Source: Phycisphaeraceae bacterium (GTDB lineage: Bacteria; Planctomycetota; Phycisphaerae; Phycisphaerales; Phycisphaeraceae). Taken from it: 64,000 nt of DNA. Shown in pieces: positions 7,490 to 17,059 of the stretch. The position numbers and the translations under genes were made by a program. Below the pieces are notes generated by a model, which was given only the letters and a program-made list of their open reading frames with translations, was not told where the DNA came from and did not search any database. The number at the start of each line of letters is the position of its first letter. The first letter of the stretch is position 1. The stretch is taken from positions 1 to 64,000 of the forward strand of contig JADLFV010000011.1 in the NCBI GenBank assembly GCA_020849625.1. Reading direction: 5' to 3'.

Positions 7490-8962
7490 CTACCGCTCTT
7501 CAAACAGACTCTGCACGTCCACGTCGAAGCGACGGGCGTGCTCTTGCAACTGTGCCAGAGCATCGGCATCGTCGTAGCGGCGATGAGCGCGGCCGACATC
7601 TTCATCGGGTTCGCCGGCCAGTCGGCGCAGCAGGCGATTGCGCAGGTAGGCATCGAAGCCGATGCGGCGAGAGGGATTGAAGCTGTCAATCGATTCAAAC
7701 AGCACGCTGTGGCCGATCTTGAGCAGTTCGATCAGCCGGGCTGCCGTGCGAGAGCGATCAAGCAGGTGGCGTCTGATCACCGAAAGCACGGTGGGCAGGT
7801 GAGCCTGCACCAGGGCCTGGCGCAACTGGCGGGCTTGCGCCATCCATTGCTGGAAGCGCTCGAGTTCGGCCACCCGTGGGCGATAGGGACTCAGGCTGCT
7901 GCGCAGGCGATCCGCTTTGAATTTTAGATAGTTGTAGCGCACGAAGATCGAGCGCAATGTCCGCGGACTGTAACCGGCACGACGATAAAGCGGTTGAACC
8001 GTGGCCGGCAGATCGGATGCATCCACGCGCAGGGTCGGGCCGTCGGGCTCCAGCGACAGCGGCGGTGACAGCAGCACTTCCTCGGCATCGGGCCGCTCGA
8101 ACGTGGGCAATCTGATGTACGTGATCCGCTGCTGGCGGAGGTGGTATGCACGCTGGGTCTGCACGATGCGATGAATGCTGGCCCGACTGCGACCGAAATG
8201 GGCGGCGATGGTCGAAGGTGCGACGCCAAGTTGTGCGGCACGGGCGATGACGCGCTTCTGGCGGCCACTGAGTGGGCCGTGACGCTCCGGAAAGATCGGG
8301 TCGATCGCTTCGTGCTTCTCCAGCATTCGGCGAATGGCCTCCACTGAGCGCCCGCTGGACTCCGCCAGTCGCACCGCCGCCTGCCGCAGGGACAGTTGCG
8401 GGTGCTGCTGCTTGATTTCCCGTGCCAGTTCGAGCAACTGCCGTCGCTGATTCTGATCGAGATGGCTGAACGCCGCGGCCCGGCTCAGACGCTGGCTGTG
8501 ATCGACGCGGTAACTTTCGATGGCCTGCCGCTCCAGTCCCACCAGGCGCTCATCACCGCCTTGCGGCATAAACCAGCGCCAGCGCAGTCCATCGCGCCGC
8601 CAGCGTTCCAGAGTCTTGCGGCTGACCTGTAATTGTGCTGCCCACTCATCCAGCGTGTGCACCTGCTCATCAGGCGTCGCGGCCATGTCGAAGGAACGGC
8701 TCAGTTCATCGACCATCAAACGCAAATCGCTGCGCACGGCCCGACCCACCAGCAGCGTGTCGTCATCGTGCTCCGGGCGATAGCGCGTGATGCGATAGAA
8801 CAGGTACGCCAGGGGATATGCCGCCTCATCCTGAATCTGATCGTGCAGTTGCTCCATGCGTCGGACCTGCTCGGCTCGGCGTGCCGTCGGCGCGTAGAGC
8901 AGTTCCTTGGCCAGCATATGCAGCGGAGGGCAGTTGTAGGTTTGCTTGAATCGCCGACTCAT
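7490..8962 (-). CDS. Sigma-70-region-2-like regulator with HTH domains
   Basis: A start at 8962 (MSRRFKQTYNCPPLH) is chosen because the longer frame is encoded by a simple repeat. Residues around 140-180 form a MerR/excisionase-like HTH (LDEWAAQLQVSRKTLERWRR). Around 215-320 there are further HTH-like helices, including SGRQKRVIARAAQLGV and PSTIAAHFGRSRASIHRI. The C-terminal 100 residues resemble sigma region 2 (LVQAHLPTVLSVIRRHL, then LLKIGHSVLFESIDSFNP). No region 4 is evident. It is probably an unconventional sigma-like transcription regulator; its target genes are unknown. Confidence 0.65.
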   Translation of the reverse strand: MSRRFKQTYNCPPLHMLAKELLYAPTARRAEQVRRMEQLHDQIQDEAAYPLAYLFYRITRYRPEHDDDTLLVGRAVRSDLRLMVDELSRSFDMAATPDEQVHTLDEWAAQLQVSRKTLERWRRDGLRWRWFMPQGGDERLVGLERQAIESYRVDHSQRLSRAAAFSHLDQNQRRQLLELAREIKQQHPQLSLRQAAVRLAESSGRSVEAIRRMLEKHEAIDPIFPERHGPLSGRQKRVIARAAQLGVAPSTIAAHFGRSRASIHRIVQTQRAYHLRQQRITYIRLPTFERPDAEEVLLSPPLSLEPDGPTLRVDASDLPATVQPLYRRAGYSPRTLRSIFVRYNYLKFKADRLRSSLSPYRPRVAELERFQQWMAQARQLRQALVQAHLPTVLSVIRRHLLDRSRTAARLIELLKIGHSVLFESIDSFNPSRRIGFDAYLRNRLLRRLAGEPDEDVGRAHRRYDDADALAQLQEHARRFDVDVQSLFEER

Positions 8963-8997
8963 GTTGACGTTTCTGACACGGACGGCGCGATTAAGCA

Positions 8998-9092
8998 GAC
9001 AAGGGGACAAGGAGACAAGGAGACAAGGAGACAAGGGGATTGTTGTCGTGTGCGTTCATTGCAATATCTCCTTGTCCCCGTGTCCCCTGGTC
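8998..9092. repeat. GACAAGGAG tandem repeat with inverted counterpart
   Basis: Four to five units of GACAAGGAG/GACAAGGGG (8998-9038) are followed about 30 bases later by a complementary run, CTCCTTGTCCCCGTGTCCCC (9068-9087). Transcribed from either strand, this would form a long imperfect hairpin. It lies between mqnA and the sigma-like gene, both on the minus strand, so it could separate their transcripts. It also creates spurious N-terminal codons (LLVSLSPCLL) for the downstream gene. Confidence 0.75.
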
Positions 9093-9098
9093 AGTTTG

Positions 9099-9953
9099 TC
9101 ACATTGGATACAACCTCAGCGGGCGCTGATGCGGCAGCAGGTCCATCTTCGCAGCCTCGCTGCTGAATCGCTCCAGCGCATCGAGCTGGCGTTGGCCGAC
9201 GTCGTAACACATGATCCGCCCCAGGTACGTCTTGGCTAAATCCACCGGCCAGCCATGCACGGGGGCATAGCGCTCGGCCACGGCATCGATCCGGTTGCGG
9301 TTCAGTGCCAGCGTGTCAGCCAGCCGCTTGGGCAGCGCCCCGAGGTCCGCATCCTGTCGCGCGCTCCAGGCGGCGAAGACGAACGGCAAACCCGTCCACT
9401 CGTGCCAGGCTTGCCCCAGGTCCAACTGATACGGATAGTGAACCGCCAGCGGCGAATCCGTCACCACCTTGTCGCCGATCAACAGCATGGCCTGCGGCTG
9501 CTCCACCAGCTTGCCCTCGGCCACGTGCTCGCGGGCATGGTAATCCAGCAGCGACGGACAATGCCCCAGCCGGTGCCGCATCAGCACGCGCAGCAGCATC
9601 ACGCTGGTGTGGCTCTCGCTGTCGGCATGAATGGCGGTGATCTGCTCCAGCGGCACGCGGCTGTAGAGGCGCACGGTGAAGGTCGGGCCGTCACTGCCGA
9701 TGCCGCCAACCGGCACGACGCACAGGCCCGCCTCCGGCCGATGCAGGTCCGCCACCGGGCATAGCGCGATATCGACCGCACCATCGACCAGGTCCTCGAA
9801 CAACCTGGCTGGGACATCCAGGCGCAGGTGCATGTCCGGCTGATCCTCCAGCCCGTCGATCAAGGGCTTGGCGTTCAGATAGCTGACGCAGCCGATGCGG
9901 TACGTCGCCCTACTCAATTCCGAAGGCTGCCTGCCCGCTTGGTGCTCGCTCAT
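9099..9953 (-). CDS. mqnA: Chorismate dehydratase, futalosine menaquinone pathway
   Basis: MqnA dehydrates chorismate to 3-enolpyruvyl-benzoate, the first step of menaquinone synthesis by the futalosine route. Recognition rests on the N-terminal YRIGCVSYLNAKPLIDGL, the segment VDIALCPVADLH, and the typical length and order of this periplasmic-binding-like family. ATG at 9953 is preferred; GTG at 9983 would overlap the divergent NtrC gene. No other mqn genes lie in the window. The gene shares a very short divergent intergenic region with the NtrC-type regulator. Confidence 0.85.
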   Translation of the reverse strand: MSEHQAGRQPSELSRATYRIGCVSYLNAKPLIDGLEDQPDMHLRLDVPARLFEDLVDGAVDIALCPVADLHRPEAGLCVVPVGGIGSDGPTFTVRLYSRVPLEQITAIHADSESHTSVMLLRVLMRHRLGHCPSLLDYHAREHVAEGKLVEQPQAMLLIGDKVVTDSPLAVHYPYQLDLGQAWHEWTGLPFVFAAWSARQDADLGALPKRLADTLALNRNRIDAVAERYAPVHGWPVDLAKTYLGRIMCYDVGQRQLDALERFSSEAAKMDLLPHQRPLRLYPM

Positions 9954-9967
9954 AAGGAGATTATAGT
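9939..9967 (+). promoter_or_regulatory. Promoter of the NtrC-type gene
   Basis: TTGGTG (9939-9944) and TATAGT (9962-9967) are separated by 17 bases on the plus strand. The predicted transcription start near 9974 leaves only two or three bases before ATG 9977. The promoter overlaps the start of divergent mqnA. AAGGAG at 9954-9959 lies upstream of the predicted start and cannot act as a ribosome site for this gene. Confidence 0.55.
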
Positions 9968-9976
9968 TAACATCCG

Positions 9977-11371
9977 ATGGCACAAGGTCCAGAAACCCAA
10001 GAGATTCCCGCCGCCGCGGTGCTGATCGTCGATGACGAGGCTGACCACGCCGAGGTCATGGGCGAGGCCCTGCGCCGCCTCGGCCACGTCTGCACCCTCG
10101 TTCACGACCTGGAATCCGCCGAGCAGGAGCTGCGCCACGGCCAGTTTGACCTGATTATCACCGACCTGGTCATGGACAATCCCGACGACGGTCAGAAAGT
10201 CCTGGCCCTGGCCCGCCAGCATCAGGCCCAGGCGGAAACCATCATGGTCACCGCTCACGGCGACGTGCCCACCGCCAAGGCCGCCATCCGCGGCGGTGCC
10301 TACGACTTCATCGAGAAGCCGCTGGACCTGGACGTCTTCCGCACCCTCTGCCAGCACGCGATCCAGACCGTCATGCTGCGGGCTGCCAACACCGAACTGC
10401 GCCAGCAGATCGACGACCGATTCAGCATCGAAGGCATCATCGGCCACAGCCCCGCCATGCGCCAGGTGCTGGCCACCATCCGCCAAGTCGCGCCTTCCAA
10501 GATCCCCGTGCTGGTCACCGGCGAAAGCGGCACCGGCAAGGACCTGGTGGCCCACGCCATTCACACCAACTCACCCCGCGCCCGCAAGCCGTTCAAGCCG
10601 GTCAACTGCGCGGGCCTGAGCGCTTCGATCCTGGAGAGCGAACTGTTCGGCCACGTGCGCGGCGCCTTCACCGGGGCTGAGCGCGATCGCCAGGGCGTGT
10701 TCGAGTATGCCGATGGTGGCACGCTGTTTCTCGACGAGATCGGCGACATGCCGATGGACATGCAGGCCAAGCTGCTGCGGGTGATCGAGAGCGGCGAGTA
10801 CGTGCGGGTCGGCGCCAACGAACCGCAGCGGGCGGACGTGCGCCTGATCTCAGCCACCAACCGCGACATCGAAGCGATGCAGCGCGAAGGCAAGTTCCGC
10901 GAAGACCTGTTCTATCGCATTCAGGGTGCGCAGGTTCACATCCCCCCGCTGCGCGAGCGGCGCGAGGACATCGCCCCCATTGTCAATCACTATCTCGAAC
11001 AGTTCGCAGGCCAGTTCGAGAAGCAGGGCATGACCATCGCTGACGACGCGATGGGGCTGCTGATGACCTACGACTGGCCGGGCAATGTGCGGCAGTTGAT
11101 CAACGTGTTGCAGAAAATGGTGCTGGCCTGCGATGAGCCGGTGCTGTCCGCACGCCACGTGCCCTACGAGGTGCGCCAGACTGAGCAAGGCCAGGAGGAC
11201 GGCTCAAGCACCGTCGGCTCGCTGACCGGTCTGAGCCTGGACCAGATCGAAAAACAGGCCATTCGCAACGCCCTGCGCGTCAGTGCCGGTAATCGCGAGC
11301 AGGCGGCCGCCATGCTCGGCATCGGAGAACGAACGCTGTATCGGAAGTTGAAAGAGTACGGACTGAAATGA
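9977..11371 (+). CDS. Sigma-54-dependent response regulator, NtrC family
   Basis: Three domains are visible. An N-terminal receiver holds [10 protein letters not shown] and the phospho-acceptor Asp in LIITDLVMD. The AAA+ domain has GESGTGKD (Walker A), the sigma-54 contact loop GAFTGA, and [12 protein letters not shown] (Walker B). A C-terminal Fis-type HTH ends in [19 protein letters not shown]. The protein should activate sigma-54 promoters after phosphorylation by a histidine kinase. No kinase gene is adjacent, so the partner is an orphan elsewhere. The next gene starts within its stop codon (ATGA). Confidence 0.92.
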   Translation: MAQGPETQEIPAAAVLIVDDEADHAEVMGEALRRLGHVCTLVHDLESAEQELRHGQFDLIITDLVMDNPDDGQKVLALARQHQAQAETIMVTAHGDVPTAKAAIRGGAYDFIEKPLDLDVFRTLCQHAIQTVMLRAANTELRQQIDDRFSIEGIIGHSPAMRQVLATIRQVAPSKIPVLVTGESGTGKDLVAHAIHTNSPRARKPFKPVNCAGLSASILESELFGHVRGAFTGAERDRQGVFEYADGGTLFLDEIGDMPMDMQAKLLRVIESGEYVRVGANEPQRADVRLISATNRDIEAMQREGKFREDLFYRIQGAQVHIPPLRERREDIAPIVNHYLEQFAGQFEKQGMTIADDAMGLLMTYDWPGNVRQLINVLQKMVLACDEPVLSARHVPYEVRQTEQGQEDGSSTVGSLTGLSLDQIEKQAIRNALRVSAGNREQAAAMLGIGERTLYRKLKEYGLK

Positions 11372-11799
11372 AAGAGTTCACCGCAGAGAGCGCAGAGAAC
11401 GCAGAGGTAAGCCAAAGCGATGAGGAATTGACTCGTCGGATCATCGGGGCGGCGATTTCGGTTCATCAAGCATTGGGGTCGGGATTGCTGGAATCAGCGT
11501 ATGAGGCATGTCTGGCGGCGGAATTCCACCATCTGGGAATCCATTATGAGCGACAGTTGCCGCTCCCGGTACACTATCGCGGAGTCGCGGTTGATTGCGC
11601 TTACCGGCTGGACTTTCTTGTGGAGCAGCGAGTGATTGTTGAACTTAAGTCGGTGGACCGTATCGAGCCGATTTTTCAAGCCCAACTGCTCTCCTACCTT
11701 CGCCTTGCGGACAAACCCATTGGTCTGTTAATCAATTTCAACGTGACGCGCCTGGTTAATGGCGTCAAGCGACTCGTCCATGACTACCAATCCTCATAA
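11368..11799 (+). CDS. GxxExxY family protein
   Basis: The hallmark GSGLLESAYE (GxxExxY) lies near residue 38. It is followed by a PD-(D/E)XK-like order: E in YEACLAAEF, D in YRLDFLV, and ELKSVDRI, with QAQLLSYLRLADKPIGLLIN after that. The family function is not established; a nuclease-like fold is a reasonable suggestion. Residues 4-15 are encoded by a CGCAGAG repeat, and a matching inverted copy follows the gene. It begins within the ntrC stop codon, so it may be co-transcribed by accident of insertion. Confidence 0.82.
   Translation: MKEFTAESAENAEVSQSDEELTRRIIGAAISVHQALGSGLLESAYEACLAAEFHHLGIHYERQLPLPVHYRGVAVDCAYRLDFLVEQRVIVELKSVDRIEPIFQAQLLSYLRLADKPIGLLINFNVTRLVNGVKRLVHDYQSS
11377..11407 (+). 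repeat. Left inverted repeat flanking GxxExxY (CGCAGAG type)
   Basis: The sequence TTCACCGCAGAG followed by degenerate CGCAGAG units lies inside the GxxExxY reading frame. Its reverse-complement counterpart is at 11801-11835. Together they bracket the gene as terminal inverted repeats would. Confidence 0.7.
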
Positions 11800-12313
11800 T
11801 CCTCTCTCTGCGCCCTCTGTGCCCTCTGCGGTGATTTTCCGCATCGGCCACGGCTTCGACCTGCACCGCCTGGAGCCGGGCCTGCCGCTGATTGTCTGCG
11901 GGTGCAAGCTCGATCACGATCGTGGCTGCGCCGCGCACTCCGATGGCGACGTGGTTTATCACGCAGTCACCGACGCCATCCTCGGGGCGCTGGCCCAGCA
12001 GGACATCGGGCAACTGTTTCCCGACAACGATCCGAAGTGGAAGGCGGCCGACTCGCGTATTTTTGTGGAGGAAGCTGTGCGGCGCATGGCGGCAGCCGGG
12101 TACGCAATCGGCAACCTCGATGTGACGGTGATCCTGCAGAAACCCAAGCTCAGCCCGCACAAGGACGCCATGCGCGACAACCTCGTGCGCCTGCTGGAAT
12201 GTGCGGCCGAGCAGGTGAATCTCAAGGGAAAAACCCACGAAAAAGTCGATGCCCTGGGCGAAAACCGCGCTATCGCCTGCCATGTGGTGGTACTGCTGAT
12301 ACCAGTTCAATGA
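11780..12313 (+). CDS. ispF: 2-C-methyl-D-erythritol 2,4-cyclodiphosphate synthase
   Basis: IspF converts CDP-methylerythritol 2-phosphate to MEcPP in the non-mevalonate isoprenoid pathway. The metal ligands Asp and His are in GHGFDLHRL and a further His is in AHSDGDVVYHA. The C-terminus THEKVDALGENRAIACH is diagnostic. ATG 11780 gives about 20 extra N-terminal residues, of which ten are encoded by the GxxExxY-flanking repeat. The native start may have been displaced by that insertion. The gene overlaps the end of GxxExxY by 20 bases. Confidence 0.92.
   Translation: MTTNPHNPLSAPSVPSAVIFRIGHGFDLHRLEPGLPLIVCGCKLDHDRGCAAHSDGDVVYHAVTDAILGALAQQDIGQLFPDNDPKWKAADSRIFVEEAVRRMAAAGYAIGNLDVTVILQKPKLSPHKDAMRDNLVRLLECAAEQVNLKGKTHEKVDALGENRAIACHVVVLLIPVQ
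11801..11835 (-). repeat. Right inverted repeat flanking GxxExxY (CGCAGAG type)
   Basis: Read on the minus strand, this begins ATCACCGCAGAGGGCACAG, matching the left repeat in order and spacing. It lies inside the first codons of the ispF frame, so part of the ispF N-terminal extension (PLSAPSVPSA) is repeat-encoded. Confidence 0.7.
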
Positions 12314-12323
12314 AAGGTCCGTG

Positions 12324-13355
12324 ATGACCGGTTGCCAACGAATCATGGCGGCGATGGAGGGCCGGTGGCCCGACCGTGTGCCGGTGATGCTGCACGATTT
12401 TATGATGGCGGCCCGGCAGTCCGGTGTCACCATGGCCCAGTTCCGCAGCGATCCGGCGGTGATGTCTCGCTGCTTCATCGAAGCCGTCGAGCGGCACGGA
12501 CACGACGGCATGCTGGTGGACATGGACACCGCAACCGTTGCCGGCGCCATGGGCGCGCCGGTCACGTTTCCCGATGATTCGCCGGCCGTGGTGCATGGTG
12601 CGATGCTGACCGAGTTGGCACAAGTCAACGATCTGCAGCCGCCGGACATCAGCAGCTATCCCGGCGTGCAGGCGTGGACCGAGGCGGTGCGATTGATCAA
12701 GCAACACTTCGGCGATGCCGTGGCGGTGCGCGGCAACTGCGATCAACTACCCTTCTCGCTGGCCAGCATGTTGCGCGGCACGGAGAACTGGATGCTTGAC
12801 CTGGCGGATCCCGACAGCGAAGAACTGGTCCATCGCCTGCTGGCGCATTGCACGCAAGGCGCCAATGAGTTCGTGCGCCTCATGGCGCAGACCGGTTGCG
12901 ACATGCTCTCGCACGGCGACAGTCCGTGTGGGCCGGAGATGATTTCGTCGGCCATGTATCGCCGTTTTTCGATGCCCTACGAGAAACGGGTGATCGATCT
13001 GGTGCACGAGCTGGGCTTCATGCACGTGCTGCACATCTGCGGCCGCACGGATTCGATCATCGCTGACATGCTCGACACCGGCACCGACGCCCTGGAACTG
13101 GACTACAAGACGGATGCTCAACGGGCCCACGACCTGATGGCCGATCGCGCCACCTTCATCGGCAACCTCGACCCCTCCGGCGTCCTGGCTCGCGGCACGC
13201 CGGAACTGGTGACACAAAAGGCTGAAGCGTTGTTGGACATTTTCGCCGACACGCCGCGCTTCATCATGAACGCCGGCTGCGCCATACCCCCCACCACGCC
13301 CAGCGAAAATCTGAGGGCGATGGTTGACGCTGCCCACGCCCGGGTGCATCAGTAA
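12324..13355 (+). CDS. UroD/MtaA-family methyltransferase-like protein
   Basis: The product is a TIM-barrel protein of the uroporphyrinogen decarboxylase superfamily. LHICGRTDS and NAGCAIPPTTP provide the His-x-Cys...Cys zinc-site pattern of corrinoid-dependent methyltransferases (MtaA, CmuA) rather than of true UroD. LRGTENWMLDLAD and SHGDSPCGPEM are further family signatures. It may transfer methyl groups between a corrinoid protein and a thiol; no corrinoid protein gene is adjacent. ATG 12324 follows AAAGG; GTG 12321 is an alternative. It starts 10 bases after ispF. Confidence 0.75.
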   Translation: MTGCQRIMAAMEGRWPDRVPVMLHDFMMAARQSGVTMAQFRSDPAVMSRCFIEAVERHGHDGMLVDMDTATVAGAMGAPVTFPDDSPAVVHGAMLTELAQVNDLQPPDISSYPGVQAWTEAVRLIKQHFGDAVAVRGNCDQLPFSLASMLRGTENWMLDLADPDSEELVHRLLAHCTQGANEFVRLMAQTGCDMLSHGDSPCGPEMISSAMYRRFSMPYEKRVIDLVHELGFMHVLHICGRTDSIIADMLDTGTDALELDYKTDAQRAHDLMADRATFIGNLDPSGVLARGTPELVTQKAEALLDIFADTPRFIMNAGCAIPPTTPSENLRAMVDAAHARVHQ

Positions 13356-13672
13356 ATCACCACCCGGTATCGTCGCCGGTGGCGCAGGCGACTACCCGAG
13401 TGGCGATAGATGCAATATGAGGTGTTGGTTTTTTTGAATTGAAACCAGGCAGCGATCAACCAGATTGTCAGCAAAACGCTGCTCACAACCACCAGTTTCA
13501 ACGGCCAGTGCTCCGGTTGATTCTGCTCCAGCAAGAAGCCGCAGGCCTGACAGAACAGCAGCAGCAAGCCCAATGACCAGAACAGCACCAGCACGCTGAA
13601 GCAGACCGCCCGCAGCACATCGGCCGCGTCCACTGGCCGCCGGGTCTGCAGATAGAGGATCAAGCCAATCAT
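13349..13672 (-). CDS. Small two-helix membrane protein
   Basis: The 107-residue product has two hydrophobic segments ([18 protein letters not shown] and [19 protein letters not shown]) and a basic C-terminal tail ([11 protein letters not shown]). No family is recognised. Its stop overlaps the UroD-like stop by 7 bases in convergent orientation, and its start faces threonine synthase. The membrane pattern argues that it is a real gene rather than a shadow. Confidence 0.55.
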   Translation of the reverse strand: MIGLILYLQTRRPVDAADVLRAVCFSVLVLFWSLGLLLLFCQACGFLLEQNQPEHWPLKLVVVSSVLLTIWLIAAWFQFKKTNTSYCIYRHSGSRLRHRRRYRVVIY

Positions 13673-13700
13673 CGCCCTGCCCTGCTACAATGGCCACCCC

Positions 13701-15209
<1,509 letters not shown>

Positions 15210-15351
15210 CCGTTTCACAGGCGGCCAGGCCATGGCTAAGCCCTGATCAGCAAAAAGTTTAGCGGCCGACTTGAGCCCCACTTGCTTCGAGCCGACAATC
15301 CGTTAAGCTTTTGTGCTCGGCTGACCGACATGGTTGATCGAGCGACAATTT

Positions 15352-15424
15352 TCCCCGATAGCTCAATCGGTAGAGCGGCTGACTGTTAATCAGTAGGTTC
15401 CTGGTTCAAGTCCAGGTCGGGGAG
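15352..15424 (+). tRNA. tRNA-Asn (GTT)
   Basis: A canonical 73-nt cloverleaf: acceptor TCCCCGA/TCGGGGA, D arm GCTC/GAGC, anticodon stem GCTGA/TCAGT with loop CTGTTAA (anticodon GTT), T arm CCTGG/CCAGG, discriminator G. CCA is not encoded. The DNA directly 3' of the tRNA is duplicated about 3.5 kb downstream, together with a degenerate tRNA 3' half, marking this as an integration site. Confidence 0.95.
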
Positions 15425-15676
15425 TCAAACGGGTTTTCTCGAAAGAGAGAGCCCAATTCCGTTAACGGCCACGCTGCGGGCGGGTGTGCCGCGTGGTTGC
15501 GGTAAGGCGTTGCCCGCAAACGGTTACGGCGATTCCGCCGGAGCGGGCGGCGCTCTCGGTTCGTAGCCGTGACGTTCGGGGTCCGACCGTAACCCCACAG
15601 GTTGCGCTCGAACCCCGAATGAAGGCGTCTCGAACTCTCGCGCTCTCTCGTTAATATCGCCCATTAGTTAACGGGC
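15422..15676 (+). repeat. Left tRNA-Asn flanking repeat (noncoding)
   Basis: 15422-15449 (GAGTCAAACGGGTTTTCTCG onward) matches 18912-18940 with a single one-base indel. It can fold as a 10-bp stem with a GAAA loop but lacks a T-run. 15509-15676 aligns without gaps to 19001-19168 (same length of 168; 122 identical by hand count, about 73%). Conserved blocks include GCAAACGGTTACG, TCGGTTCGTAGCCG and an AACC/GGTT stem closed by CGA/TCG. No open reading frame is convincing between 15425 and 15732. Confidence 0.8.
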
Positions 15677-15732
15677 AAAAAACGATCGAGACCCCGAACG
15701 CAACCCTTCCTGTTGCCGAACGGGAGGCCGGC

Positions 15733-16056
15733 ATGACGTTGGACGAATCAGTCATACAGAAGATCGTCGAGCGCGTTCTGTCGGTCACGCAGCCCGACAA
15801 GATTATCCTCTTCGGCTCGGCGGCTACGGACCGGATGACGCGAGACAGCGACATCGACCTGCTGATCGTCGAGCCTGACACCAGCGATCAGCGGCAGGAA
15901 TATGTCCGCATCGTTAAAGCGCTGTGGGATGTTGATTGCCCATTTGATATTCTGTTCATCAACACGCAATGGTTCGAGCAGAGCAAAGATGTGATCGGCG
16001 GTATCGCCCATCCCGCCCACAAGTATGGGAAGGTGATCTATGACGCCGCCGCCTGA
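15733..16056 (+). CDS. MNT-type nucleotidyltransferase (antitoxin of HEPN-MNT pair)
   Basis: A minimal nucleotidyltransferase of 107 residues with the signature GSAATDRMTRDSDIDLLIVE (GSx9DxD) and a later Asp in CPFDILFIN. GGAGG at 15722-15726 supports the ATG. In HEPN-MNT systems this enzyme AMPylates or otherwise blocks a HEPN RNase; that role is inferred from family and pairing. It overlaps the HEPN gene by 17 bases. Confidence 0.85.
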   Translation: MTLDESVIQKIVERVLSVTQPDKIILFGSAATDRMTRDSDIDLLIVEPDTSDQRQEYVRIVKALWDVDCPFDILFINTQWFEQSKDVIGGIAHPAHKYGKVIYDAAA

Positions 16057-16471
16057 GGATGCTAAGCTGCGCATTATTCACGAGTGGCGGCGCAAGGCCG
16101 ACGACGATCTGGCTGTCGCGGAACGCTTGTTGGCTGACGACGCCGATTCGTTCAGCAATGCCATCACGTTCCACTGCCAACAGGCGGCGGAGAAATACCT
16201 CAAATCGCTGTTGACCTGTTGGGACATCGAGTTTCCCAAAACGCACATGCTGGCCAGGTTGATCGCACTCGTCGAGCAACGCGATGCCGCGTTAGCTTCG
16301 TCATTGATGGATGCCGTCGGCCTGACCCCCTACGGCGTGGAACTGCGCTACCCCGGTGACCGCCCCGATGCTTCAGCGGACGATGCACGCGAGGCAATAC
16401 GACTCACACAACAGATCTGCAATGCAATCGTGCCCCTGCTGTCCAGGGCATCAGGTGACGACAAGTCATAA
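16040..16471 (+). CDS. HEPN domain protein (toxin candidate)
   Basis: The helical 143-residue protein has the HEPN signature AITFHCQQAAEKYLKSLL and a later ELRYPGDRPDAS, typical of HEPN partners of MNT proteins. The canonical RX4-6H RNase motif is not obvious, so activity may differ from the RNase toxins. The 17-base overlap with the MNT gene shows coupled translation. Such pairs often populate defence islands, which fits the position downstream of a tRNA. Confidence 0.83.
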   Translation: MTPPPEDAKLRIIHEWRRKADDDLAVAERLLADDADSFSNAITFHCQQAAEKYLKSLLTCWDIEFPKTHMLARLIALVEQRDAALASSLMDAVGLTPYGVELRYPGDRPDASADDAREAIRLTQQICNAIVPLLSRASGDDKS

Positions 16472-16537
16472 GCACGTTGGAACGGCAGCGTGGACGCGCC
16501 AGCCATTGAACCTCTTGGATAACGGAACGGACAAGTC

Positions 16538-17059
16538 ATGGATGACCAATTGCACGAAATGATGGCTGAGGTGCCCGGTGCTTTCGCTAACCGTTTCAAT
16601 GAACTTGTGGAGCTGACCGATGTGTTCTGCGCGGCTCACCTCAATGACGAGTACAAGGAACTCTGCCGGGACATGGCCATCGCCATCTGCCAGAAGGGTT
16701 CGCCGGTTCGCCAAGGCAAACCACAAGGCTGGGCGGCGGGGATCGTGTACGCGCTCGGCCGCGTCAATTTCCTGACCGATCCCAGCCAAAACCCACACAT
16801 GAAATCCAAGGAGATCGCCGAGAACTTCGGCGTGTCGATGGCCACAATGCAGGCAAAATACAAGGTCATCTGGGATGGCCTGGACCTCATGCAGATGCAC
16901 CCCGACTGGTCATTGCCGAGCCGGCTTGACAACAATCCCCTGGTCTGGATGTTGAAAGTGAACGGATTCATCATGGACATCCGTGACGTTCCGCGCGAAG
17001 CACAAGTTGTGGCATATGAGCAGGGCCTGATTCCCTACATTCCTGCGGACCAATCATGA
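16538..17059 (+). CDS. DUF6398-like protein
   Basis: A 173-residue protein with WAAGIVYALGRVNFLTDPSQ followed by an HTH-like segment (MKSKEIAENFGVSMATMQAK), the pattern I associate with DUF6398. The N-terminal 60 residues are helical (ANRFNELVELTDVFCAAHL). Molecular function is unknown. It overlaps the next gene by ATGA and shares the island with HEPN/MNT and a recombinase, so it is probably half of a two-gene accessory module. Confidence 0.65.
   Translation: MDDQLHEMMAEVPGAFANRFNELVELTDVFCAAHLNDEYKELCRDMAIAICQKGSPVRQGKPQGWAAGIVYALGRVNFLTDPSQNPHMKSKEIAENFGVSMATMQAKYKVIWDGLDLMQMHPDWSLPSRLDNNPLVWMLKVNGFIMDIRDVPREAQVVAYEQGLIPYIPADQS

Noticed and set aside
6244-7698. 484-aa minus-strand frame antisense to the second sialidase
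   Set aside because: The plus strand encodes clear Asp boxes and a signal peptide; the reverse frame has only biased composition.
8998-9092. CRISPR-like short repeat array
   Set aside because: Units are contiguous 9-mers without spacers.
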